A stretch of DNA of 64,000 bases, taken from NCBI RefSeq assembly GCF_024362405.1, contig NZ_CP101454.1, positions 248,001 to 312,000 of the forward strand, in the 5' to 3' direction. This DNA is from Halorarius litoreus (GTDB lineage Archaea; Halobacteriota; Halobacteria; Halobacteriales; Haloarculaceae). A model generated the notes under the pieces. The model was not told where the DNA came from. It saw only the letters and a program-made list of their open reading frames with translations, and did not search any database. Position numbers and translations under genes: made by a program. Positions 19,789-26,714 of this stretch are shown in pieces. Every line of letters starts with the position of its first letter. The stretch's first letter is position 1.

Positions 19789-21012
19789 ATGCGCTCGAAG
19801 ATGCGGACACTCACCCTACTCTGTGCGGTCACGGTACTGCTCGCCGCGACGGCCCCCGCCGGGGGCCTGAGCGCGACCGCTCCGGCGTTCGGGGCCACGG
19901 TCGAACTGCCCGACGACTTCCAGGTCGGCGAGAACGAGGTGCGGGTCGTCGTGGACAACACCGGGAACGGCGACGTGCTGTTCAGCCCGATGGTCGAGGT
20001 GCCGCTCGGCACGTCGCTGTCGGCACCCGCCCCGGACCCACACGTCGAGTACGGCTCGACCACCGAGAGTCGGACCTGGGCGGTACAGAACTCGAGTTAC
20101 CGCGAAGGCGACTCGCTGTTCGTCTACGGCGAGGAGGTGCCCGCGGGCGAGACGCGGACCTACGTGTTCACGCTCGTCGTCGACGACGCGGGCAACCGCA
20201 CCGTCGAGGCGGACGTCCGGCCGCTCTACAACGAGCCGAACAACGTCCGCGACGCCGCCACGAAGCGCGCACTCGGCGTCGGCACGCTCGCGGTCGACGT
20301 CACCGACGGGAACGGCACGACGCTCACCGGCGCGACCGTCGACATGGACGGCACCGACTCCACGGGCGGCGACCTCGCGCTGTCGGTCGCCGAGGGGACA
20401 CACGCAGTCTCGGCGACCGCCGCAGGTCGAACGCTTCCGACCCTCGACGTCACCGTCGGGCCGGGCGCGACCGAGAACGTCTCGTTCGCGTCGCCCGATT
20501 CGCTGGTGACGCCCGCGGTGCTCGCGACGACCGGCAACGGGAGCGTCGATACGTCGAGCGTCACCCGGCAGACGACGCAGGCCGGCGACGCGACACAGCC
20601 GACGACGTTCGAACTCTCGTTCGTCGTCGACAGCGAGGGCGGCACGACCGTCGTGGGAGTCGGCCCACCGCCGGAGGTGCCGGCGTCCTTCGAGAGCGTG
20701 ACGGCGACGGCCGACGGCACGTCGGTCCCGACCTCGACGGCGAGCGACGGGACGCTGCTCGTCGAACTGTCGGGAGCCGGGCCACACACCGTCACCCTCT
20801 CGCTCGACGGCTACGCGACGGGTGACGCCGATGGTGACGGGACTGTCGACGCCTCCGACGCGACACGTATCGCCGACGCGGTCGCCGGCACCGGCGACGC
20901 GACGGGCTACGGCGACGTGAACGGCGACGGCGCGGTGACGGCGGTCGACGCCATGCTCGTCGCGCAGTACGAGGAAGGCAATCGTGACGCGGCCTACCGG
21001 AGGGCGGACTGA
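19789..21012 (+). CDS. Secreted protein with macroglobulin-like N-terminus and C-terminal dockerin
   Basis: A 407-residue exported protein. ATG 19789 is one base after the giant gene's stop and has GGAGGTG six bases upstream, so this start is better than the in-frame GTG at 19780. The signal peptide is LTLLCAVTVLLAATAPAGG. Residues about 30-150 resemble a macroglobulin (MG) beta-sandwich: PMVEVPLGTSL, then SLFVYGEEVPAGETRTYVFTLV. A carboxypeptidase-regulatory-like segment follows (about 165-235). Residues 345-402 form a type I dockerin with two calcium loops, DADGDGTVDASD (ligands D346, D348, D350, D354) and DVNGDGAVTAVD. The TGA overlaps the next ATG (TGATG). The dockerin should bind the cohesin-like neighbour; the MG part may complete the thioester protein. 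Both partnerships are inferred. Confidence 0.82.
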   Translation: MRSKMRTLTLLCAVTVLLAATAPAGGLSATAPAFGATVELPDDFQVGENEVRVVVDNTGNGDVLFSPMVEVPLGTSLSAPAPDPHVEYGSTTESRTWAVQNSSYREGDSLFVYGEEVPAGETRTYVFTLVVDDAGNRTVEADVRPLYNEPNNVRDAATKRALGVGTLAVDVTDGNGTTLTGATVDMDGTDSTGGDLALSVAEGTHAVSATAAGRTLPTLDVTVGPGATENVSFASPDSLVTPAVLATTGNGSVDTSSVTRQTTQAGDATQPTTFELSFVVDSEGGTTVVGVGPPPEVPASFESVTATADGTSVPTSTASDGTLLVELSGAGPHTVTLSLDGYATGDADGDGTVDASDATRIADAVAGTGDATGYGDVNGDGAVTAVDAMLVAQYEEGNRDAAYRRAD

Positions 21013-22049
21013 TGCGGCGACTCCTCGTCGCGCTCGTCGCGCTCGTCGTCGTCGCCGGCACCGGTGGGCTCGTCGCCGCACAGTCGACCGCGACGGTCGG
21101 CGTCGACGCGCCTGGGTCGGTGACTTCGGGACAAAGCACCTCCGGCGCGCTCGTCGTGACCGACGTGACGGACCCGGAGGGCGTCGGCTCGTTCACCGTG
21201 AACGTGACCTACGACCCGTCGGTCGTCACGGTGACCGCGAGCGGCACCTCGACGTTCGACGTGTCGACCTCGCACCCCGAGCCCGGCGTCCTCACGGTCG
21301 TCGGATACACCGGGCAGTATCCGGGGCCGGACGGCACGGTGACGCTCGCCGGCCTCTCCATCAGCGGGGAATCGACCGGAACGAGCGCGTTCGACACGAC
21401 CGTCGAGTCCATCACCGACGCCGACGGGAACGCGCTCGCGAACACGACGAGTTCGGACAGCATCACCATCCAGCAGTCGTCGAGTGGCGGCTCCAACACC
21501 GGTGACGGCGGCGATGGCAGCGATGGCGGGTCGTCGGCCGGGAGCTCCGGCGGGTCGACCGGTGGCTCCACCGGCGCACAGACCAGCGAGAACGGCACCG
21601 CCGACCTCCAGGTCGTCGACGCGACGCTGTCGGCGCGCGAGGTCGCACCCGGTGAACCCGTGACGGTCACCGCGACCGTCGAGAACAGCGGGAACGCCTC
21701 GGGGACGGCCGAACTGGAGCTCGCCATCGACGGCACCACGACCGGTGACAGCCGGCTCGTCGAGGTGCCCGCCGGCGAGACGCGGACGGTGTCCATCGAG
21801 ACGAGCCTCGACGCGACCGGCGAGTACGCCGTCTCGCTCGGCGGGGCCTCGGCCGGAACACTCAGCGTCGTCGAGCCGGACACGCCGACGGCGACGGAGA
21901 GCCAGCCAGTCACCCCCACGGCGAAGCCCGAGTCCCCCGAGACGCCGACGGCGACCGACACCGGGACGCCCACGGAGGGCGACGGTCCGGGCTTCGGCCT
22001 GCTCGCGGCGCTCGTCGCGCTGGCGCTCGTCGCACTCCGGCGACGCTAG
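21012..22049 (+). CDS. Cohesin-like surface protein with CARDB domain and PGF-CTERM anchor
   Basis: A 345-residue exported protein. A signal peptide (LLVALVALVVVAGTGGLVAAQ) is followed by a cohesin-type beta-sandwich at about 22-155, recognisable from GVGSFTVNVTYDPSVVTV and the later GTVTLAGLSISG. A Ser/Gly-rich linker (about 156-195) leads to a CARDB domain (PGEPVTVTATVENSGNASG) and a Thr/Pro-rich stalk. The C-terminus is a PGF-CTERM signal: GDGPGF, a hydrophobic helix, then RRR. PGF-CTERM proteins are cut by archaeosortase A and attached to lipid, so this protein would be cell-surface bound. Its start overlaps the stop of the dockerin gene, which implies matched synthesis of a dockerin-cohesin pair. 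Confidence 0.85.
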   Translation: MRRLLVALVALVVVAGTGGLVAAQSTATVGVDAPGSVTSGQSTSGALVVTDVTDPEGVGSFTVNVTYDPSVVTVTASGTSTFDVSTSHPEPGVLTVVGYTGQYPGPDGTVTLAGLSISGESTGTSAFDTTVESITDADGNALANTTSSDSITIQQSSSGGSNTGDGGDGSDGGSSAGSSGGSTGGSTGAQTSENGTADLQVVDATLSAREVAPGEPVTVTATVENSGNASGTAELELAIDGTTTGDSRLVEVPAGETRTVSIETSLDATGEYAVSLGGASAGTLSVVEPDTPTATESQPVTPTAKPESPETPTATDTGTPTEGDGPGFGLLAALVALALVALRRR

Positions 22050-22537
22050 GGCGTCGCGGTCCCGTCGACCCGTTCGAGCGTATCGAGAATCCGTAACGAC
22101 AGCTCCTGTCCCGTTATCTCCCCACGTCGATACTCGCCGAGCCACGCGGCCTCTACGTGCCAGCGAGCGACGGGGGAGCCGTCGGCGACGATGGTGGCGT
22201 CGAGCCGCGTGACCGACCACCCGGCCTCGACCTCGCGGAGGAACCCGCCCGCGATGGTGCCGACTTCGGCGCTCAGTTCCTCGTACTCCTCGCCCGCCGG
22301 CACGTACCGGAGGCTGACAGTTCCGGCTGCCGTCGTGAGCGATTGGACGGTGACCGCCCGTCGGTCGAGATACGTCGCGAACGAGGCACGCGAGCCACCG
22401 GGCGTCGAGCGGGCCGGCGTCGACTCCGGGCGCGGCGTCGAGGTGGGCGTGTTGGTGGTCGCGCCGCTCGAACAGCCCGCGAGCGTCACCGCGCCGGCCA
22501 CGAGGAACGCACGCCGTGAAATCATGTCAGTAGGCAT
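22046..22537 (-). CDS. Tat-exported lipoprotein, unknown function
   Basis: About 163 residues. The N-terminus MPTDMISRRAFLVAGAVTLAGC combines a twin-arginine motif (SRRAFL) with a lipobox (LAGC), typical of haloarchaeal Tat lipoproteins. A Thr/Pro/Ser-rich linker follows, then a domain of about 110 residues (FATYLDRRAVTVQSLTTAAG, then SVTRLDATIVADGSPVARWHVEAAWL) of unknown fold. ATG 22537 and ATG 22525 are both possible, since either leaves the Tat motif intact. It ends tail to tail with the cohesin-like gene and overlaps it by 4 bases, so it is a separate unit. Confidence 0.72.
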   Translation of the reverse strand: MPTDMISRRAFLVAGAVTLAGCSSGATTNTPTSTPRPESTPARSTPGGSRASFATYLDRRAVTVQSLTTAAGTVSLRYVPAGEEYEELSAEVGTIAGGFLREVEAGWSVTRLDATIVADGSPVARWHVEAAWLGEYRRGEITGQELSLRILDTLERVDGTATP

Positions 22538-22576
22538 GGGACAGCGGGACAAGAGTGTTCCCACACCACGCGCGCC

Positions 22577-23377
22577 TCACAGCAGCTCGGGGAGGCTGGC
22601 GACCTGCTCGGGGTCGTGACCGTACACCACGACCGCGTCACGGCGGCGCTGGAGGTCCTTGCACCGTCGGAGTGAGGCCTCCCAATCGAGCCTGGAGTGG
22701 AGCAGGTCGCGGCCCATCGGGTGTTCCGCCTCGTAGTTCAGCGCGTTGTACGCCTCGTCGCCGATGACGAGGAGGTCGTCGCCGTCCGCAGTCCCGTCCT
22801 CGACGAGCAGGCCGACCAGTCCGGGCGTGTGGCCGGGCAGGTGGAGCCACTCGAGCCCCTCGAACAGCAGGCCGCCGTCACCGTAGAGCGGTTCCCACGC
22901 CAGGTCGTAGTCGAAATCCGCGCGGATGTAGGCCCCGTCGGTGCCGGTGGCGGCCGCGAAGTACGCGTGTTTCAGCTCCTGCTCGTGGACGAACACCGAC
23001 ACGTCCGTGCCCGCGAAGTTGTGGAGGCCGCCCGCGTGGTCGAGGTGGAGGTGCGACTGGACGACGTAGTCGATGTCGTCGAGCGCGAACCCGGCGTCGT
23101 CGAGCGCGTCGGGCAGCGGGTGCTCGTGGGCGTCGTGATGCGTGAAGGCGTCGTACGTCTCCGCGGGCCAGTGGCCGTCGCCCGCGTCGGGGTGCGAGCC
23201 CGTGTCCCAGAGAATCGTTCCCGCGGGGTGGTCGACGACGAGGTTGAACACGGGGCCCTCGGCGCGGACGCAGTCGGGGTTCGGGTCGGAAGCGGTCGCC
23301 GTGACCGCCCCTTCGAGCGGGTAGTTCAGGTCGATCTCCATCGTGCCGCGGTCGACGAGGTGAACCGTGGTGTCCAT
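22577..23377 (-). CDS. Metallo-beta-lactamase-fold hydrolase, N-acyl homoserine lactonase-like
   Basis: A 266-residue MBL-fold protein. The metal-binding motif is SHLHLDHAGGLHNF, with the following metal ligands in HLPGHTPG and VIGDEAYN, and a final His in VVYGHDPEQ. The sequence LVVDHPAGTILWDTGSHPD and the overall size match the AiiA/AttM lactonase branch, which opens homoserine lactones (quorum quenching) and related lactones. I chose ATG 23377 because the residues upstream are low-quality and family members begin near VHLVDRGTMEIDLN. It is a single gene divergent from the SAMP gene. The true substrate is unknown. Confidence 0.82.
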   Translation of the reverse strand: MDTTVHLVDRGTMEIDLNYPLEGAVTATASDPNPDCVRAEGPVFNLVVDHPAGTILWDTGSHPDAGDGHWPAETYDAFTHHDAHEHPLPDALDDAGFALDDIDYVVQSHLHLDHAGGLHNFAGTDVSVFVHEQELKHAYFAAATGTDGAYIRADFDYDLAWEPLYGDGGLLFEGLEWLHLPGHTPGLVGLLVEDGTADGDDLLVIGDEAYNALNYEAEHPMGRDLLHSRLDWEASLRRCKDLQRRRDAVVVYGHDPEQVASLPELL

Positions 23378-23467
23378 ATCCGGGGGGCGCACCGAGGGGT
23401 GAAAGGCGTTGCCGGCACTGTACGATTCCCCGACAGGCTTTATCGGGTCGCCCCCGCAGTATGGGGT

Positions 23468-23746
23468 ATGCGAATCGAGTTGCGGTTCTTCGCCACCTTC
23501 CGCGAGGCCGTCGGGCAGAAGAGCGTCAAGCGGGAGTACGAGGACGGAACCGTCGGCGACGTGCTCCGTGCCATCGAGGCCGAGTGGCCCGCTCTTGAGG
23601 GGGATATCCTCGACGGCAACGGCGACATCAGACCGCAGTTGAGCGTCCTGAAGAACGGCCGCGAGGTGCTCCACCTGGAGGGGACCGCGACGCCGATGGA
23701 GGACGGCGACAAGCTCAGCGTGTTCCCGCCGGTCGCGGGTGGGTAG
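23468..23746 (+). CDS. SAMP/MoaD-family ubiquitin-like protein
   Basis: A 92-residue beta-grasp protein, MRIELRFFATFREAVGQKS to a C-terminal FPPVAGG. The terminal Gly-Gly is adenylated by a UbaA/MoeB-type E1 enzyme and either conjugated to lysines (sampylation) or used as a sulfur carrier for molybdopterin and tRNA thiolation. The length and sequence seem closest to the SAMP3 type of Haloferax rather than the 87-residue SAMP1, but I cannot confirm this without alignment. It starts at ATG 23468 and its TAG is followed immediately by the next ATG, so two small genes are coupled to it. Confidence 0.85.
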   Translation: MRIELRFFATFREAVGQKSVKREYEDGTVGDVLRAIEAEWPALEGDILDGNGDIRPQLSVLKNGREVLHLEGTATPMEDGDKLSVFPPVAGG

Positions 23747-24001
23747 ATGCGCGCCGAGAAGTCCTTCCGTGGCATCTCACAACGGCTCGCCCGCCACTAT
23801 CTCACGAACCTCGGCGGCGAGGAAGTCGACGACGACCACGTCGAGGCCGCCGACTGGACCGCGACGCTCTCGGCGGAGAAGGTGAAAGCAGCGGGGAGCT
23901 TCGAGCTGACCGAGGTGACCGTCGTGTTCGAAGGGGAGGCCAACGTCGTCGAGCCGCTCGTCGAACAGTTCACGCAGAAGGCGATGCGGGCCGGGGGATG
24001 A
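23747..24001 (+). CDS. Small protein coupled to the SAMP gene, unknown function
   Basis: An 84-residue protein beginning MRAEKSFRGISQRLARHYLT directly after the stop of the SAMP gene, with no gap. The basic N-terminal helix is followed by alternating beta segments (WTATLSAEKVKAAGSFELTEV, then VTVVFEGEANVVEPLVEQF) and a C-terminal helix that ends AMRAGG. That resembles a small alpha/beta ferredoxin-like or sulfur-relay fold. Zero spacing suggests a role with the SAMP, for instance as a target, adaptor or molybdopterin-related partner; this is inference. Function not recognised. Confidence 0.72.
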   Translation: MRAEKSFRGISQRLARHYLTNLGGEEVDDDHVEAADWTATLSAEKVKAAGSFELTEVTVVFEGEANVVEPLVEQFTQKAMRAGG

Positions 24002-24348
24002 ACCCCATCGACGGCGAGCCGATGCTGGTCGCCGCAGCGAAGTCGAGCGTCCCGGGGAGCCGGCTCCCGGACCTGCTCGAACGGGCACAGGACCACCTCC
24101 ACGGGCAGCTCGACGACTACCGGCGCGGCTACGAACGTGCACACGAGGGCGACCGTTACGAGGCGTTCTTCGTCGAGGTGAGCCACTGGGAGGAGCTCGG
24201 CGACGACATCGGGCTCTCGCGCCGGGAGCGCGACGCCGTCGCCCGCGCCCACCGCGAGCAGCTGCTGTGGGCCAGTCGTGACGAGGGACGACGCGAGGAG
24301 GTCGAGACCGCCCTCGACCTGCGAGAAGTGGTCGTCGTCGGGCGCTAG
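23998..24348 (+). CDS. Helical protein of the SAMP cluster, unknown function
   Basis: A 116-residue acidic protein whose ATG overlaps the preceding TGA (ATGA). It is mostly helical: LPDLLERAQDHLHGQLDDYRRGYERAHEG, then LSRRERDAVARAHREQLLWASRDEGRREEVETALDLREVV, read in short blocks. There are no cysteines and no enzyme motif. It is the last gene of the three-gene unit and ends tail to tail with the hydrolase on the other strand, with a 4-base overlap. Function not recognised. Confidence 0.7.
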   Translation: MNPIDGEPMLVAAAKSSVPGSRLPDLLERAQDHLHGQLDDYRRGYERAHEGDRYEAFFVEVSHWEELGDDIGLSRRERDAVARAHREQLLWASRDEGRREEVETALDLREVVVVGR

Positions 24349-25238
24349 TCGCCGCGCAGGAAGGAGCGCACGTCGCCCGTGAACCGCCCGGGGTACTCGG
24401 CGTGGAGCCAGTGGGTCGCATCCCGGTAGCGGCGGATCTCGGGGTCGTCGATGCCGCTGGCGATGGCGTCCGCGACGCCCGGGCCGAGCGCGGGGTCGCG
24501 CTCCCCCCACAGGATGCGCGTCGGCACGAAGATGCGGGGGACGCGCTGCATCGTGACGGCGCGTTTGAACGTGGTCCGACCGAGCGCCCGGTAGTAGTTG
24601 AGCGCGGCGGTCATCGCGCCGTCGCGCTCCCACGCGACCCGGTAGCGCTCGATGTCCTCGTCGGTGTAGGCGTCGGGGACCGCGGTGTCGTCGTAGAAAC
24701 TGCGGAACCCGCGGAACTCCCGCGAGGAGAGCAACGTCTCGGGGAGCCAGGGGAGCTGGAAGAACGCGGTGTACCACGACCGCAACAGCTGTTTCCCCCG
24801 GAGCTGGGCGCTGGGGCGCTCGGGGTCGAGCGTGTTGGCGACGACGAGTCGGTCGACGTGCGCGGGGTGGTGCCGGGCGAACGAGAGCGCGAGCGCGCCA
24901 CCCCAGTCGTGGCCGACGAGGTGTGCCGAGCCGTGGTCGAACGCCTGGATGAGCTCGAACACGTCCCGGTTGAGCCGCGAGAGCTCGTACGCCGAGACCT
25001 CCTCGGGGCGCTCAGAGAGATTGTAGCCGCGGAGGTCCGGCGCGACGACGAGGTACTCCTCGGCGAGCGGCGCGAGCTGGTGGCGCCACGTGTACCAGAA
25101 CTCCGGGAACCCGTGGAGCAACAGCACCATCGGTTTCTCTGGCTCGCCCGCGGCGACGTAGTGGAGTTCGACCTCGCCGCAGTCGACGAACCCCCGGTCG
25201 AACCCCTGGGCGTCGGCCCAGTCCTCGGCGGTATCCAT
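24345..25238 (-). CDS. Alpha/beta hydrolase of the epoxide hydrolase type
   Basis: A 297-residue alpha/beta hydrolase. The oxyanion motif is LLHGFPEFWYTWRHQL. The nucleophile elbow is GHDWGGALALSFA, where an Asp rather than a Ser sits at the nucleophile position, as in soluble epoxide hydrolases and haloalkane dehalogenases. The acid/His part includes TRILWGERDPALGP and the catalytic His in DATHWLHAEYP. HGFPE with HDWGG points to the epoxide hydrolase branch. ATG 25238 gives a start just before the conserved region; longer forms upstream are Arg-rich shadow. Natural substrate unknown; cytosolic. Confidence 0.85.
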   Translation of the reverse strand: MDTAEDWADAQGFDRGFVDCGEVELHYVAAGEPEKPMVLLLHGFPEFWYTWRHQLAPLAEEYLVVAPDLRGYNLSERPEEVSAYELSRLNRDVFELIQAFDHGSAHLVGHDWGGALALSFARHHPAHVDRLVVANTLDPERPSAQLRGKQLLRSWYTAFFQLPWLPETLLSSREFRGFRSFYDDTAVPDAYTDEDIERYRVAWERDGAMTAALNYYRALGRTTFKRAVTMQRVPRIFVPTRILWGERDPALGPGVADAIASGIDDPEIRRYRDATHWLHAEYPGRFTGDVRSFLRGD

Positions 25239-25327
25239 ACTCGCTGTACGACGGCTCACCCCTTCAAAGCCCACGCCGCGACCTGCCGCTGGCGAACGCT
25301 TTTGTCGGCGGCCGAGGTGGTGCGAAC

Positions 25328-26242
25328 GTGTCGGCCACCTACGAACTCGTCCTGTTCGCCGCGTTCGGCTCCTTCGTCCTCCTCGCGGTCCTCGGCGGAC
25401 TCGCAACCCCCACCACGCGCGAGTACCTCGACGCGAAGCCGGGGCTCTCGGCCGGCTACGTCGCCGTCGTCACGCTCGTCTGCGTCTCGCTCCCGGTCGT
25501 TCTCGGTGCCGTCGGCGAGTTTCCGAGCGACGACGTGCGTGCGATGGGGTTCGACCTCGTCCTCCTCGCGTTCGGCCTCGTGGGCGTCGCGCTCGGCGCC
25601 GGGAACGCGGCGCGCTGGCTCCGGTTCCGCGCGCTCGGTGACACGCCGACCGGCGAGACACGGGAGGGTCCGGTGTCGGTGACGGGGCTCGTCGCCCACG
25701 ACGACCCGCCGCGCTCACCGTTCTTCGACCGCGAGGCCGTCGCGTGGACGTGGACGGTCGAAGCGAAGAACCGCCACGGGACGAGCTACGAGGGTCGCCG
25801 CGCGTGGGAGCAGGCCCGCGCCGGGCAGGGTGGCGTCCCCTTCGACGTGGACGACGGCTCCGGGTCGGTTCACGTCGACCCGACCGGCGCGAGCCTCGAC
25901 TGCACGAGCACGACGACCGAGGAGCGCCACCCGGAGGACCCGCCCGGCCGCGCCGCAGAGATCACGAACCTCGATATGGGTGGCGAGCAGTTCCGGTTCA
26001 CCGAGTCGGTTCTGTCCCCTGGTGTCGAGGTGACCGTCCTCGGTGCCGCGCGCGAGGGCGACGAGGGCGTCGTCCTCGCAGCCACCGACGACGAACCGTT
26101 CGTCGTCAGCGAGGGCGGGCGGGCCTCGACGCTACGCCGCTACGCGATTCGAGGGGTGGGATTCGGCCTTGCTGGTGGCCTCGCCGTCTGGTTCGGGGGT
26201 CACTGGCTACTGGAGGCGTTCGGTCTCGCCGTGCCGATGTGA
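25328..26242 (+). CDS. GIDE-like membrane protein, second copy
   Basis: A 304-residue membrane protein starting at GTG 25328. Three hydrophobic segments lie in the first 100 residues (YELVLFAAFGSFVLLAVLGG; YVAVVTLVCVSLPVVLG; DLVLLAFGLVGVALGAGNAA), and one is near the C-terminus (GFGLAGGLAVWFGGHWLLEAF). Between them is a GIDE-like beta domain: GPVSVTGLVAHDDPPRSPFFD, then FDVDDGSGSVHVDPTGASL. It is a diverged relative of the protein at 1983-2720, with an extra N-terminal membrane hairpin. It lacks a RING domain. Function unknown. It is divergent from the epoxide hydrolase gene. Confidence 0.75.
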   Translation: MSATYELVLFAAFGSFVLLAVLGGLATPTTREYLDAKPGLSAGYVAVVTLVCVSLPVVLGAVGEFPSDDVRAMGFDLVLLAFGLVGVALGAGNAARWLRFRALGDTPTGETREGPVSVTGLVAHDDPPRSPFFDREAVAWTWTVEAKNRHGTSYEGRRAWEQARAGQGGVPFDVDDGSGSVHVDPTGASLDCTSTTTEERHPEDPPGRAAEITNLDMGGEQFRFTESVLSPGVEVTVLGAAREGDEGVVLAATDDEPFVVSEGGRASTLRRYAIRGVGFGLAGGLAVWFGGHWLLEAFGLAVPM

Positions 26243-26270
26243 TTTTGGTTCCTCACGCGTACGGACGACC

Positions 26271-26666
26271 GTGAACCGGCCACGCGTCCCGGTACTCGCC
26301 CGCCCGCTTCGACTGGCAGTGGTGGCGGCCGTCGCGCTGGTCATCCTCGTCGCTTCGGTCGTAGACCCGCCGGGTTCCGGGGGCGCCACGACCTCGCTCG
26401 TCGCCGGCCTCCCGCTCGACAAGTGGCTCCACGCGCTGGCGTACGCGGGGCTGGCGAGCGTGCTGGCGTACGCGAGCGTTCCCGAACGTGGGCGGCGGGG
26501 CCGTGTGCTGGTCGGGGTCGTGCTGCTCGCCGCCGGCTACGGATTCGGCATCGAGCTCGTGCAGGCGACGCTCCCCTTCCGGTCGTTCGACCTGCTCGAC
26601 GCGCTAGCGAACACGGTGGGGGCGAGCGTCGGCGCGCTGCCGTGGTTCGTCGTGCGCGGTCGGTAG
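26271..26666 (+). CDS. VanZ-family membrane protein
   Basis: A 131-residue membrane protein with GTG start at 26271. The VanZ-like core is recognisable: LDKWLHALAYAGLASVLAYA, then GYGFGIELVQATLPFRSFDLLD and ALANTVGASVGAL. VanZ-type proteins are small polytopic membrane proteins; the founding member gives low-level teicoplanin resistance in enterococci, which has no meaning for an archaeon without peptidoglycan. The Lys-x-x-His and Glu-Leu-x-Q residues are conserved in the family. It lies between a GIDE-like gene and the RaSEA gene in the same direction. The physiological role is unknown. Confidence 0.78.
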   Translation: MNRPRVPVLARPLRLAVVAAVALVILVASVVDPPGSGGATTSLVAGLPLDKWLHALAYAGLASVLAYASVPERGRRGRVLVGVVLLAAGYGFGIELVQATLPFRSFDLLDALANTVGASVGALPWFVVRGR

Positions 26667-26714
26667 CCCGGCCGACCCGACACCGCTTTCCGCCTCGACC
26701 GGAAAGGAGGGGCA

